Shown here one piece after another: positions 32,461 to 44,743 of a stretch of DNA of 64,000 nucleotides (its first letter is position 1; each line of letters begins with the position of its first letter). Location of the stretch: positions 17,312,242 to 17,376,241 of the forward strand of contig OZ007506.1 in the NCBI GenBank assembly GCA_963931865.1, in the 5' to 3' direction. The notes below the pieces were generated by a model. It did no database searches, was not told the DNA's origin, and saw only the letters and a program-made list of their open reading frames with translations. A program made the position numbers and the translations under genes. This DNA is from Axinella damicornis (Eukaryota; Porifera; Demospongiae; Axinellida; Axinellidae).

Positions 32461-32647
32461 GTAGAACTGAAAGAAGGCATGCTCAACCGTGAACTTGGGG
32501 ATTCACAAAGTATGTTTTCAGCATAGAAAGTTATTTTGACAAACGTATCCGCAGGTATTCATACAACTGGGATACAATCAACCATAACTACCTGGACCCT
32601 GCCCTACGGGTGGTATCTAGCAATGGAAGCATACAACCCAGTCTATA

Positions 32648-32648
<1 letters not shown>

Positions 32649-32710
<62 letters not shown>
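32649..32710. repeat. Poly-C followed by (CA)n
   Basis: C run of about 34 bases directly followed by (CA)n. The equivalent C run in the neighbouring unit (38143-38164) lacks the CA tract. Confidence 0.95.
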
Positions 32711-32712
<2 letters not shown>

Positions 32713-32900
32713 CCTTAATTCAGTTCACCCGACAGTACTAGTAGTTAGTAGTGGTATGCAACCCCTGGTGCTATACAATATGCAGATGCTCACAGAAAGG
32801 CGTCATGCACGATTTACACAAATGACAATGTAAGGGCATGTCAGTGGTTTGTGATTTACATGATCAAGAGTTTATGAACTCTTGACATGATCCATACGTG

Positions 32901-33083
32901 TTACAGAAGATTCTGTTCTTCATTTAGACATTGCTGCAGTGGACCAATTAATTGTGTTCCCGCTAACACATTCTCTCCAACATCCTTCATGCTGTTCTCC
33001 ATCACGTTGGAATAAATATCGTGCCCATGACATCCAACACACATCAATATTAGTACAGCCAATAGGATTGCAATTGCAGCCAT
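32901..33083 (-). pseudogene. Short 5' module of array family, copy 1 (frameshifted)
   Basis: Signal peptide (MAAIAILLAVLILMCVGC) and the first ectodomain stretch (ENSMKDVGENVLAG, GPLQQCLNEEQ) of the array family. It then ends at QNLL-stop because one T is missing relative to copies 2 and 3. The rest of the ectodomain and all TMs are absent. Confidence 0.7.
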
Positions 33084-33968
33084 GGCTAACAATACCAGTC
33101 TACCAATAAGTACATGCAGTGCCACAATGCACTGTACGTGAACAAACTTCCCCAGTTTACTTCTTTCCACAGATATCCATAAAGAGAATGCAATTCTAAA
33201 GCTTTTCCATATATGGAGAACAAACCGAGAGCGTCCAGGCCTGCAGATAATGCTTGCCAATTTGCACCACATGCACAACAAACTCACTAGTAAGTGAGTT
33301 GGTGAAATTTGAAATTAGGGGTAAAGTTGATGGAGTTGCATGCAGCCCAAGCAATAGACTCTCACTATACATATGGCCTGTATACATATGCACACTCACA
33401 AACACAATGCACCATCACACATTCACACATGCACACATTCACCCACACAATGACACATATACACACATACGAGAAACATCTCTCTGTTTTGATAGCAAAT
33501 GGGGGAGCTCACCAAGACTGCTTTCAAATCACTATAATCATATCAGCTCTTGTTCAGGTTCCAAATCTGTAGATTTTGTTAATGTGAAGACAATGCTACG
33601 TAGGTTTATGGGATGGGTATAATACTGCATGGCTTTAGGATTGGGGGATGGATCATTCTAAAAGGACATCTACGGTTCTATTGTTGTCAACTTGGGTATT
33701 CATGACAACCACAAAGAAAACAAATTCAGGACTTCAGAGTTTATAAACACGTTCCCTGGTTCATTCACTCCAATCCAATTCACAAGGCATGGACTTTATT
33801 ATGACCATTTACATGTACAACAAGAAGTACACACAATACAGCTATTTTGGAGCAAGGGAATATACGTACAACACTAATTGAACAGTGCACAGGTATACTG
33901 CTCACTATACAACTGTTTAGTATAACAGTAATAGCAAAAACAAAAAAAAATTGGTGACAATGCTTTTC

Positions 33969-35870
33969 TCAGTAAGTACCGCTCTCTTGTGTATGGTTAT
34001 CCACTGGGAGACTACAGGATCCATAATATGTATTGGGGTGCAGCAATCGGTCTGGTAAAGGGTCTTCGACATTTTCATTACCTCTCTTCCTCAAACACAA
34101 GGTAACTAGTTTGTAAAAACATGAGTTCCTTCTCCAAAGAATCCTTTTCAGTACAACAAGAGTTATGTATATGAGAGGTACCAGTACAGCGGTCACACAT
34201 ATAAGGAGGGATGTGAACTTGAGAGCAGAGTTACCCATTGGACCATTCTCTAACATACCTAACGCTCCTGCGTCACACACGACAGCTAGTGCACATATCA
34301 TCACCATATCAACATAGTTGTAAAGAGCATACTTCTGACTGTATGGCCTCACTGTGGCTACCAAGCAAGCAAGGACTATCAGAGGCAACGTAGCCAGTGA
34401 AAAAAAGTCAGCTCCCTCATATGCTAGAGCATAGGTTGCAAAAAGGACAATTCGAGTCATGGGATAAACTGCAGCAAAATATCGACAATCTCTAGTTCCA
34501 TTCGTCCCGTCCTTGAAACACCCTTGAAAGGCATCGGTAAATGTACGCAATGCTTGGAACCCACGGCCATAGGCAGACTGGCAGAGCTTCTGAAAGCACT
34601 TCGATGGAAACATCAAGAGGATGAATATGGGAAACACATTGAAGCAAAGGAACATGCAAACAGCAAGTATGCCAAAGGGTATGTGTTCAGAATGAAACAA
34701 TTCTACACTCTGGTCATAGGAAAGAACATAACTATTGATACTCCCGCTAGCATCATAAACACGTGTTGGTTTTAGGAGATCAAATGACACGCTCAGGAAC
34801 CTCATAGAGGAAAGCAGAAGAAAGGTGGCAAAAGCATCGATAATTGAGCTTCTGACATCCCACTGTCTGCTAAGGTGAGCAAAACATTTGTGAAATGGCC
34901 TCCAAAGGAGGGCTACTATCCTACAGCCTCGGGCGTGTAACTCAACAAGGACATAAGCAACAACCAGTACCACAAGAGGGTAGGCAGCTACAGCATAGTC
35001 CAGTGCTAAAGTCTCCAGTGAAGACAAGGTAAGACAAAATGGAGGGACTAAGGTTCGAAAGAAGTCCAGGTTCCAGATGCCATACAGAGCAAATAATACT
35101 CGTGCAAATGAATTTAATAGATTATGTGTGACTGCAAGTCGGGTAGCACGAATCTGCTGCGGACAGGCAATTGCCTGACACAAAAGAACAAAGGTGTTCA
35201 GTGCTGGAGAACTAGCATTAATCCTGAAAGCAATCACCAGAAAGAGGAAAGCAGTAAGTGGAACAAATGTTAGGGCAAAGTACCAGATCAAATTACGATT
35301 GTTCTTCGTGCATTTGATGCACTGTAAACTGTGCAAATAAATGGGAGCAGCATATCCATCTTTGCACTGGCTGCACAAGGGACCTTCCCTGTTGAGGTCA
35401 TCACATACAGCCATAGTCAGGTCAGTCCGATTAGAAGTAACTACATAGAATGATCCTTTGAAGCAGGTATACATACACCCACCAGCAATGACCCTATCTG
35501 TGATGCTATCGTAAGTCACACAGAAGCACTGGAATATCAACAGCTTCTCCATATTCTGGCAGCAAGTGATCTTCCCATGTAGGTTACTGCCACACTCACA
35601 CTTGGAGCTGCCTTCGTGTTTTACTGACCACGCAGGGCATGACACATTTCCGTTATCAGACTTGCGTGGGATAGTAGGATCCATACGTGTTACCAAAGAT
35701 TCTTCATTGAGACATTGCTGCAGTGGACCAATTCCGTGTGTTCCCACCAAACCATTCTCTCCAACATTCGTCGTGCTGTTCTCCATTATGTTGGAATAAG
35801 TATCGTGCCCATGACATCCAACGCACATCAGCAGAGCCAATAGGATTGGAACATACGCATGTACAGCCAT
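33969..35870 (-). CDS. Cys-rich multi-pass membrane protein, array copy F (intact)
   Basis: Single exon, 633 residues from the conserved ATG at 35870. The frame is open further upstream to 36014 through the conserved leader, but that extension is not conserved in frame. The usual architecture is kept, with a short deletion in the ectodomain (NEE-SLVTRMD, lacking QKS) and in the fourth cytoplasmic stretch (KLCQSAYGRG versus KLCRCQSACGRG). Variable patches: IRATRLAVTHNLLNSFARV, GADFFSLATLPLIVLACL, and DAGALGMLENGPMGNSALKF. Tail NVEDPLPDRLLHP. A Leu-to-Pro change (AAVYPMTRI) occurs inside a TM where the others have YLMTRI. Confidence 0.85.
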   Translation of the reverse strand: MAVHAYVPILLALLMCVGCHGHDTYSNIMENSTTNVGENGLVGTHGIGPLQQCLNEESLVTRMDPTIPRKSDNGNVSCPAWSVKHEGSSKCECGSNLHGKITCCQNMEKLLIFQCFCVTYDSITDRVIAGGCMYTCFKGSFYVVTSNRTDLTMAVCDDLNREGPLCSQCKDGYAAPIYLHSLQCIKCTKNNRNLIWYFALTFVPLTAFLFLVIAFRINASSPALNTFVLLCQAIACPQQIRATRLAVTHNLLNSFARVLFALYGIWNLDFFRTLVPPFCLTLSSLETLALDYAVAAYPLVVLVVAYVLVELHARGCRIVALLWRPFHKCFAHLSRQWDVRSSIIDAFATFLLLSSMRFLSVSFDLLKPTRVYDASGSINSYVLSYDQSVELFHSEHIPFGILAVCMFLCFNVFPIFILLMFPSKCFQKLCQSAYGRGFQALRTFTDAFQGCFKDGTNGTRDCRYFAAVYPMTRIVLFATYALAYEGADFFSLATLPLIVLACLVATVRPYSQKYALYNYVDMVMICALAVVCDAGALGMLENGPMGNSALKFTSLLICVTAVLVPLIYITLVVLKRILWRRNSCFYKLVTLCLRKRGNENVEDPLPDRLLHPNTYYGSCSLPVDNHTQESGTY

Positions 35871-36139
35871 GGCTAACACTGATTCATGCAGTGGCACAAT
35901 GCACTGTACGTGAACAAGCTTCCACAGTTTACTTCTTTCCACAGATATCGATAAAGAATGCAACTTAAGAGCTGTTCCATATATGGAGAGAAAAACTGAG
36001 AGAAAGCATCTCACTGTTATGATAGTAAATGGGGGAGCTCACCAAGACTGCTTTCATACTTATTAACATCCTACGTATGTAATCACGGCTATGTGAGCTT
36101 GGCTAGATCCAATTGAGTTGGATTTTTTGAAATGTGAAA

Positions 36140-36500
36140 TGGCGTAACTCAACAAGGACATAAGCAACAACCAGAGGGTAGGCAGCTACAGCATAGTCCA
36201 GTGCTAAAGTCTCCAGTGAAGAGTCAAGATGGAGGGACTAAGGTTCAAAAGAAGTCCAGGTTCCGGATGCCATACAGAGCAGATAATACTTGTGCAAATG
36301 AATTACAAGTAGGGCAATTACTCAACTTAAAAGACAAGGTATTGGGCATTGCTGGATCGAGGACTAGCATTAAAACATCACCGGAAAGAGGAAAGCAGCA
36401 AGTGGATTTGAGCAGATAAAATTGTCTTTTGTGCATTTGACGTGGGAGCAGATTATCATCTTTGCACTGGTGCACAAGAAGTAACAACCACTTAGTTGCC
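36140..36500 (-). pseudogene. Degenerate TM-region relic upstream of copy F
   Basis: Words of the paralog TM coding region (CATAAGCAACAACCAG, GGCAGCTACAGCATAGTCC, CCAGGTTCCGGATGCCAT) survive in order, with many internal deletions. Equivalent relics sit at 41700-41985 and 49990-50440. Confidence 0.75.
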
Positions 36501-37019
36501 AATTACAACAAACATAATTGTAGTTTAAACTTTTAAAATCAACCAAATTGTAGTGGCTTCCACGACATATGGATAAGTTGAGTAGTATAATTCAACAGAA
36601 GCAGTTCCCCTGGACTGTGTATATGCAGCGGAATAATCAGTCTTCCCAACTGAATATTGTAGTCATATAATTATACTTACATAGCTTTCTTGCTGCAATG
36701 ACCCCACGTCTGGTGACTACTGCTAAGTATGGATGGAGCACACAGGCTAAAAGAGTTTGTGTTTTGAAGGTGAAATAAAATATACACCTACGTTTCAATA
36801 ATGTACAGTAGTCTTTGGGACACTCTGCTACGTAAGCGCAGTTGATAAAATTTTGTACTACAAGTCAAATGAGAAATCCGTATTAGTACTACAGGTCACA
36901 CATGAAATCTGTATAATTACGTACTGCAACTCATGTGTGCTACAGCAACAGTCAGCAAACGTAACCTTACATGTATATCAGCAATTTACGAATATGGTTA
37001 ACAACACTAGTCCACCAAT

Positions 37020-37990
37020 CCAGTGGCACAATGTATTGTACGTGGAAAAGGTATCTCAATTGAAATTTGTAAACTTTTTTCTCCTAATAAAGTCAGTCAA
37101 GAACATTTCGATGGTGAATTGCAGTTGCATTTGAAAATGCTGTGGCCTACGTAGGTGATTATAGGAAGATAGAAGCAAACAGCCAGAGAATTACATGGAA
37201 AATCCCGTGTATACATATAGTACAGAATCTTGGTACACAAACCGCAATTGATTGGAGAAGAAAGCAACCCACTGTTTTGATAGCAAACAAGGGATTTCAC
37301 AGAGTGCTTTCAAAACACAACATTTCTTCACAGTTTATAAACATCCTACACGTTGCTATGTTTTTACTGGTACATTGTTCAAGTTCCAATTTGTGGATGT
37401 TTTCATGTGAGAATGAGAAGACATTGCTATAGTTTTATGGGATGGGTGATGTTCCCTGGGGCTTATCAATCATGATTATTGGGGGAAGCATTGTTTTGCT
37501 ATTGTTCCAGCAGCAAGAAGTAATATGAGTGTCTACTCAACTACTCAATGCAAGTTGCCAATTACAACTTAACCCTTAGTGTATGTACGTAGCTTCCACC
37601 ATATTATAGCGTGTAGGTTAAGTCAACTTCAAACAATCAATTGCACATGAATCTCATTCGTGTTCAGTGCAAATTCTGGAATGACAACGGCAGATGAAAC
37701 TTTTGGTTACCAATGATATGTGCTAACTAACTCAAGAGTCAGCAAAACATGAAGCACTTCAAACATTATTGTAGATAGCTAATATGCTTGCAATTTGTAT
37801 GTGTTCAGTGTGAATTATGGTGCCTGCTTGCGGTACAGAATTGGGAAGTGCTTATGCACCATTTCCTACAGTGATTATACTCCAGAAAACAGCACAAAGA
37901 CAGTTGGACAGAATGGGGCATGTCAATCGGTTCATTCTCACATGAAATTAGCCAGTTGTAACTTACAACGTAGTACTGAAAGAAGGCATG
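37020..37990. repeat. Conserved array spacer block, copy 3
   Basis: Homologous to 21447-22440 and 31543-32460, with short indels. Confidence 0.8.
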
Positions 37991-38291
37991 CTCAACCGTG
38001 AACTTGTATGTTTTCAGCATAAAAAGTTATTTTGACAAAAGTATCCGCAGGTATTCATACAACTGGGATACAATCAACTATAACTACCTGAATCCTGCCT
38101 ACGGGTGGTATCTAGCAACGGAAGCATACAACCCAGTCTATACCCCCCCCCCCCCCCCCCCCCCTGTACCCCTCACCCCTTTCAGTTCACCCAACAGTAC
38201 TAGTAGTGGTATGCAACCCCTGGTGCTATACAACAGATGCTCACACAAAGGTGTCATGCATGATTTACACAGACGACAATGTAAGGGCATG

Positions 38292-38534
38292 TCAGTGGTT
38301 TGTGATGTACATGATCAAGAGTTTATGAACTCTGACATGATCCATACGTGTTACAGAAGATTTCTGTTCTTCATTTAGACATTGCTGCAGTGGACCAACT
38401 AATTGTGTTCCCACTAACCGACTCTCTCCAACATCTTTCATGCTGTTCTCCATCACGTTGGAATACATATCGTGCCCATGACATCCAACGCACATCAATA
38501 TCAGTACAGCCAATAGGATTGCACTTGTAGCCAT
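38292..38534 (-). CDS. Short secreted-peptide-like 5' module, copy 2
   Basis: 80-residue ORF from ATG 38534. It has a signal peptide (MATSAILLAVLILMCVGC) and ENSMKDVGESRLVG, GPLQQCLNEEQKSSVTRMD, then a novel tail HVRVHKLLIMYITNH. The front matches the full-length array genes; the tail after RMD does not. Copy 3 (43624-43845) shares the same novel tail start (HVGVHKLLIM), so the truncation is ancestral to both. It could be a small secreted protein or a decayed gene. Confidence 0.5.
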   Translation of the reverse strand: MATSAILLAVLILMCVGCHGHDMYSNVMENSMKDVGESRLVGTQLVGPLQQCLNEEQKSSVTRMDHVRVHKLLIMYITNH

Positions 38535-39421
38535 GGCTAACAACACTAGTCTACCAATACGTACATGTAGTGCCACAATGCACTGTACGTAAACAAGCTT
38601 CCCCAGTTCACTTCTTTCCACAGATATCCATAAAGAGAATGCAATTCAAAAGCTTTTCCATATATGGAGAACAAACTGGGAGCATCCAGGCCTGCAGGTA
38701 ATGCTTGCCACTTTGCACCACATGCACAACAAACTCACTAGTAAGTGAGCTGGTGAAATATTCACCATTTGAAGTTAGAGGTAGAGTTGATGGAGTTGCA
38801 TGCAGCCCAAGCAAAACTCTCAGTATGCATAAATGGCCTGTATACATATGCACACTCACAAACACAATGCACCATCACACATTCACACATGCACACATTC
38901 ACCCACACAATGACACATACACACATACAAGAAACATCTCTCTGTTTTGATAGCAAATGGGGGAGCTCACCAAGACTGTTTTCAAGTCACTATAATTTAT
39001 TCAGCTCTTGTTCAGGTTCCAATTTTGTTGATTTTTTTAATGTGCAGACAATGCTAGGTTTATGGGATGGGTATAATACTGCACGGCTTTAGGTTTGGGG
39101 GATGGATCATTCTAAAAGGACATCTATTGTTCTATTGTTGTCAACTTGGGTATTCATGATAACCACAAAGAAACAAATTCAGGACTTCAGAGTTTATAAT
39201 CATGTTCCCTGGTTCATTCACTCTAATCCAATTTGCGAGGCATAGATTTCATACATATAATATATGACATCATTTACAATACACAATACAGCTATATTGG
39301 AGCAGGGATACAACAACCAGTGCATAGGTATAATGCTAACCACAACTGTTTAGTATAAATGTAACTGTAACAGCAAAAAATCTGTGACAATGCTTTCGTC
39401 TTTCGTCAGTATGTACCACTC

Positions 39422-41438
39422 TCATGCATGCGTATGGTTATCCACTGGGAGACTACAGGATCCATAATATGACCTGGGGTGCAGCAATCGGTCTGGTAAA
39501 GGGTCTTCGACATTTTCATTACTTCTCTTCCTCAAACACAAGGTGACTACCTTGTAAAAACAGGAGTTCTTTCTCCAAAGAATCCTTTTCAGTACAACAA
39601 CAGTAATGTATATGAGAGGTACCAGTACAGCGGTCACACATATAAGTTGGGATATGAACAAGAAAGCAGAGGTACCCATTGGACCAGTCTCTATAGGGCA
39701 CCTAACACTATTGAGTCATACACGACAGCTAGTGCAGATATCATCACCGTATCAACATAGTTGTAAAGAGCAAACTTCTGGCTGTATGGCCTCACTGTGG
39801 CTACCAAGCAAGCAAGGACTATCAGAAGCAACGCAGCCTGTGAAACAAAGCTAGTTCCCTCATATGCAACAGCAAATATTGCATAAAGAATAATTCGAGT
39901 CATGAGATAAACTGCAGCAAAATATCGACAATCTCTAGTTCCATTCGTTCCGTCCTTGAAACACCCTTGAAAGGCATCGGTAAACATACGCAATGCTTGG
40001 TACCCACGGCCATAGGCAGACTGACATCTGCAGAGTTTCCGAAAGCATTTCGATGGAAACATCAAGAGGATGAATATGGGAAGCACATTGAAGCAAAGGA
40101 AGACGCAAACAGCAAGTATGCCGAAGGGTATGTGCTCAGAATGAAACAATTCTACACTCTGGTCATATGAAAGAACATAACTAATGATACTCCCGCTAGC
40201 ATCATAAACACGTGTTGGCTTTAGGAGATCAAATGACACACTCAGGAACTTCATAAAGGAAAGCAGAAGAAAGGTGGCAAAAGCATCGATAATTGAGCTT
40301 CTGACATCACACTGTCTGCTAAGGTTAGCAAAACATTTGTGAAACGGCCTCCAAAGGAGGGCTACTAGCCTACAGCCTCGGGCATGTAACTCAACAAGGA
40401 CATAAGCAACAACCAGTACCACAAGAGGGTAGGCAGCTACAGCATAGTCCAGTGCTAAAGTCTCCAGTGAAGACAAGGTAAGACAAAATGGAGGAACTAA
40501 GGTTCGAAAGAAGTCCAGGTTCCAGATGCCATATAAAGCAAATAATACTCGTGCCGATGAATTGACTAGAGGATGTTTGAATGAAAGTAGGGAAACACGG
40601 ATCTGCTGTGGACAGGCAATTACCTGACACAAAAGAACAAAGGTATTCAGTGCTGGAGAACTAGCATTAATCCTGAAAGCAATCACCAGAAAGAGGAAAG
40701 CAGTAAGTGGAACAAATGTTAGGGCAAAGTACCAGATCAAATTACGGTTGTAGTCATCACATACAGCCATAGTCAGGTCAGTCCGATTAGAAGTAACTAC
40801 ATAGAACGATCCTTTGAAGCAGGTATATACACACCCACCTGCAATGACCCTATCTATCGATTGTCTTTTGTGCATTTGACACACTGCAAACTGTACAAAT
40901 AAATGGGAGCAGCATATCCATCTTTGCACTGGCTGCACAAGGGACCTTCCCTGTTGAGGTCATCACATACAGCCATAGTCAGGTCAGTCCGATTAGAAGT
41001 AACTACATAGAACGATCCTTTGAAGCAGGTATATACACACCCACCTGCAATGACCCTATCTGTGATGCTATCGTAAGTCACACAGAAGCACTGGAATATC
41101 AACAGCTTCTCCATATTCTGGCAGCAAGTGATCTTCCAATGTAGGTCACTGCCGCACTCACACCTGGAGCTGCCGTTGCATTTTACTGACCAGGCAGGGC
41201 ACGATACATTTCCGTCATCCATCTTCCGTGGGATAGTGGGATCCATACATGCTACAGTAGGTTTCTGTTGTTCATTTATACATTGCTGTAGTGGACCAAT
41301 TCCGTGTGTTCCCACTAAACCATTCTCTCCAACATTCGTCGTACTGTTCTCCATCATGTTGGAATAAGTATCATGCCCATGACATCCAACGCACATCAGC
41401 ACAGCCAACAGGATTGGAACATACCCACGTACAGCCAT
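39422..41438 (-). pseudogene. Array copy G: paralog with local tandem duplication and frameshift
   Basis: From ATG 41438 the ectodomain is intact (NVSCPAWSVKCNGSSRCECG, KITCCQNMEKLL, CSQCKDGYAAPIYLY) but stops at KCTKDNR-stop (40854). About 100 bp encoding DRVIAGGCVYTC...TMAVCDD (40960-41060) is repeated at 40754-40857, inserted between KDNR and NLIWY. The membrane domain then reads open from about 40750 to 39691. There a 2-base excess near 39690-39700 shifts the frame before GPMGTSAFLFISQL, and the normal tail NVEDPLPDRLLHP follows. Two separate lesions argue for a pseudogene, although the duplication could be an assembly artefact. Confidence 0.82.
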
Positions 41439-41699
41439 GGCTAACAACCAACTCATGCAGTGGCACAATGCACTGTACGTGAACAAGCTTCCACAGTTTA
41501 CTTCTTTCCACAGATATCCATAAAGAATGCAACGTAAGAGCATCTATTTATGGAGAGAAAAACTGAGAGAAAGCATCTCATTGTTTTGATAGTAAATGGG
41601 GGAGCTCACCAAGACTGCTTTCATACTTATTAACATCCTATGTAATCACGGCTATGTGAGCTTGGCTCATTTATTCAAGTTCCAATTGAGTTGGATTTT

Positions 41700-41985
41700 T
41701 AGTATGTACTCAAAAGGATGGCTATACTAGCCTACAGCCTTGGGCATGTAACTCAACAAGCACATAACAGATGCCATATTTACAGAGCAGATAATACTTG
41801 TGCAAATGAATTACAAGTAGGGCAATTACTCAACTTAAAAGACAAGGTATTGGGCATTGCTGGATCGAGGACTAGCATTAATCCTGAAAAACATCACGAA
41901 AAGGGGAAAGCAGCAAGTGGATTTGAGCAGATAAAATTATCTTTTGTGCATTTGACGTGGGAGCAGCATATCTTTACACTGGCGC
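41700..41985 (-). pseudogene. Degenerate TM-region relic upstream of copy G
   Basis: Short collinear pieces of the paralog sequence, closely similar to the relic at 36270-36460 (shared word GATAATACTTGTGCAAATGA and shared deletions). Confidence 0.7.
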
Positions 41986-42464
41986 ACAAGAAGTAATAAC
42001 CATAGTTGCCAATTACAACAAACTTTTTCCACGACATATGTAGTGCAGGATAAGTTGAGTAGTATAATAGTTTTCCCTCAACAGAAGCAGCTCCCCTGGA
42101 CTGTGTATATGCAGCGGAATAATCAGTCTTCCCAACTGAATATTATAGTCATATATACTTAGCCTTCTTGCTGCAATGACCCTACATCGGGTGACTACTG
42201 CTAAGTATGGAATGGAGCACACAGGCTAAAAGAGTTTGAGTTTTGAAGGTGCAATAAATTAAAATATACACCAACGTTTTGATAATGTACAGTAGTCTTT
42301 GGGACACTCTGCTACGTAAGCGCAGTCGATAAAATTTTGTACTATAAGTTATCCGTATTAGTACTACAGGTCACACATGAAATCCGTATAATTACGTACT
42401 GCAACTCATGTGTGCTACAGCAACAGTCAGCAAACGTAACCTTAACAACACTAGTCCACCAATC

Positions 42465-43470
42465 CAGTGGCACAAATGTACTGTATGTGAAAAAGGTATC
42501 CTATTTGAAATTTGGAACCTTTTTTCTCCAAATAAAGCCAGTCAGGAACATTTCTATGGTGAATTGCAGTTCCATTCTAAATGTTGTGGCCTTTCCATAG
42601 CATAAGTGATTATAGGAAGATAGAAGCAAACAGCCAGAGAGTTGCATGGAAAATCCCGTGCATACATGGCACAGAATTTTGGAAAACAAACCGCAATTGA
42701 TTGCATTATATGGAGAAGAAAACAACCCACTGTTTTGATAGCAAACAAGGGATTTCACAAAGAGTGCTTTCAAAACACAACATTTCTTCACAGTTTATAA
42801 ACATCCTACACGTTGCTATGTTTTCTCTGGTACACATTGTTCAAGTTCCAATTTGTGGATGTTTACATGTGAGAATGAGAAGACACTGCTATAGTTTTAT
42901 GGGATGGGTGATGTTCCCTGGGGCTTATCAATCATGATTATTGGGGGAGGCATTGTTTTGCTATTGTTCCAGCAGCAAGAAGTAATATGAGTGTCTACTC
43001 AACTACTCAATGCAAGTTGCCAATTACAACCTAAACCTTAGTGTATGTACGTAGCTTCCACCATATTATAGCGTGTAGGTTAAGTCAACTTCAAACAATC
43101 AATTGCACATGAATCTCATTCGTGTTCAGTGCAAATTCTGGAATGACAATGGCAGAAATGTTTGGTTACCAATGATATGTGCTAACTAACTCAAGAGTCA
43201 GCAAAACATGAACTTTACGTATTAGCACTTCAAACATTTATGTGTAGATATAGATAGCCAATATGCTTGCAATTTGTATGTGTTCGGTGTGAATTATGGT
43301 ACCTGCTTGCGGTACAGAATTAGTAAGCGCTTATATACCATTTCCTACAGTAATTACACGTACTCCAACATGACAGAAAACAGCAGTTGGACAGAATGGG
43401 GCATGTCAATCGGTTCATTCCCACCTGAAATTAGCCAGTTGAAACTTACAACACAGTACTGAAAGAAGAC
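42465..43470. repeat. Conserved array spacer block, copy 4
   Basis: Homologous to the three earlier spacer blocks, including the run TTTGATAGCAAACAAGGGAT and the GTGTATGTACGTAGCTTCCACC segment. Confidence 0.8.
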
Positions 43471-43623
43471 ATGCTCAAGTGTGAACTTGGGGATTCATGA
43501 TCATCACAAAGTATGTTTTCAGAGCATATGCAACCCCTGGCGCTATACAACAGATGCTCACACAAAGGTGTCATGCATGATTTACACAAATGACAATGTA
43601 AGGGCATGTCAGTGGTTTGTGAT

Positions 43624-43845
43624 TTACATGATCAAGAGTTTATGAACTCCGACATGATCCATACGTGTTACAGAAGATTTCTGTTCTTCATTTAGACATT
43701 GCTGAAGTGGACCAATTCCGTGTGTTCCCACTAACCCATTCTCTCCAACATCCTTCATGCTGTTCTCCATCACAATGGAATAAGTATCGTGGCCATGACA
43801 TCCAACGCACATCAGCAGAGCCAATAGGATTACAGTTGCAGCCAT
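43624..43845 (-). CDS. Short secreted-peptide-like 5' module, copy 3
   Basis: 73-residue ORF from ATG 43845. Signal peptide (MAATVILLALLMCVGC), ENSMKDVGENGLVG, GPLQQCLNEEQKSSVTRMD and tail HVGVHKLLIM. It is in frame throughout, like copy 2. Confidence 0.5.
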   Translation of the reverse strand: MAATVILLALLMCVGCHGHDTYSIVMENSMKDVGENGLVGTHGIGPLQQCLNEEQKSSVTRMDHVGVHKLLIM

Positions 43846-44155
43846 GGCTAACAACAGTAGTCTACCAATACATGCAGTGCCACAATGCACTGTATGTAAA
43901 CAAACTTCCCCAGTTCACTTCTTTCCACAGATATCCACAATTCAAGAGCTTTTCCATATATGGAGAACAAACAGAGAGGGTCCAGGCCTGCAGGTAATGC
44001 TTGCCACTTTGCACCACATGCACAACAAACTCACTAGTAAGTGAGCTGGAGAGGTAAAGTTGATGGAGTTGCATGCAGCCCAAACAAAACTCTCACTATA
44101 CATATAATTATGGCCTATATACATATGCACACTCACAAACACAATGCACCATCGC

Positions 44156-44743
44156 CAAGGGTGCTGCTGAAGGCGGTGAGAGGGCATGCAACGTTCATAG
44201 ACGGCAAAATGCTGAGTGTTACTAAATATAGAATTCAAATTTTGACTGTATAAGCACGTGAACCGTAGACACGCGCCCCTTATGCGGTCACTTTTGTACT
44301 TACGAGATGGCTGGCATTCCGTCTGCAGCGTTCGTCTTTGACGAGGATCTAGCTACCTAGCATGAGTTCCTTTCGATGCTATCATTCCCTCCCTCCAACA
44401 GCGAATGTCGAGCTGTTGTGCTGTTGTCGAGAGCGGCGAATGGTGGCTTGCATCCGGCGATACTTTCTCCGAATCTGGGCCTGCTACACTGGTAGGAGAG
44501 GTACCCGGACTAGAAGAAGTACTTGGGCTAGAGATCACTTGGATGGCGTTTCTATACTGACATCGGTAGCACTCATCTTCCTTGCCCAGGAATAAGTTCC
44601 GTCAAACGTCCGTAACCGTACCGTGCACGCAATTTCACGTGTTTAACCAGAAGCGTTATTTATAGTAACACTATGCTGTCTATACGTGCGCTATAGGAAG
44701 TTGCATGCCCTCTCGCCGCCTTCGGCGGCTTGGTGCGCCCTTG
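44156..44743. mobile_element. 588-bp TIR element with 7-bp target duplication
   Basis: Terminal inverted repeats: left CAAGGGTGC...GAAGGCGG(T)GAGAGGGC, right GCCCTCTCGCCGCCTTC...GCGCCCTTG; the outer ~38 bases are largely complementary. CCATCGC flanks both ends (44149-44155 and 44744-44750). The paralogous empty site near 38870 reads CACCATCACACATTC. The interior has no intact transposase. A 7-8-bp duplication is compatible with hAT- or Mutator-like classes. Confidence 0.75.

Noticed and set aside
33969..36014. Upstream-extended N-termini of copies E, F, G and H
   Set aside because: The extensions run through the leader in different frames in different copies; only the ATG at MAV/MAI is conserved and followed by a signal peptide.
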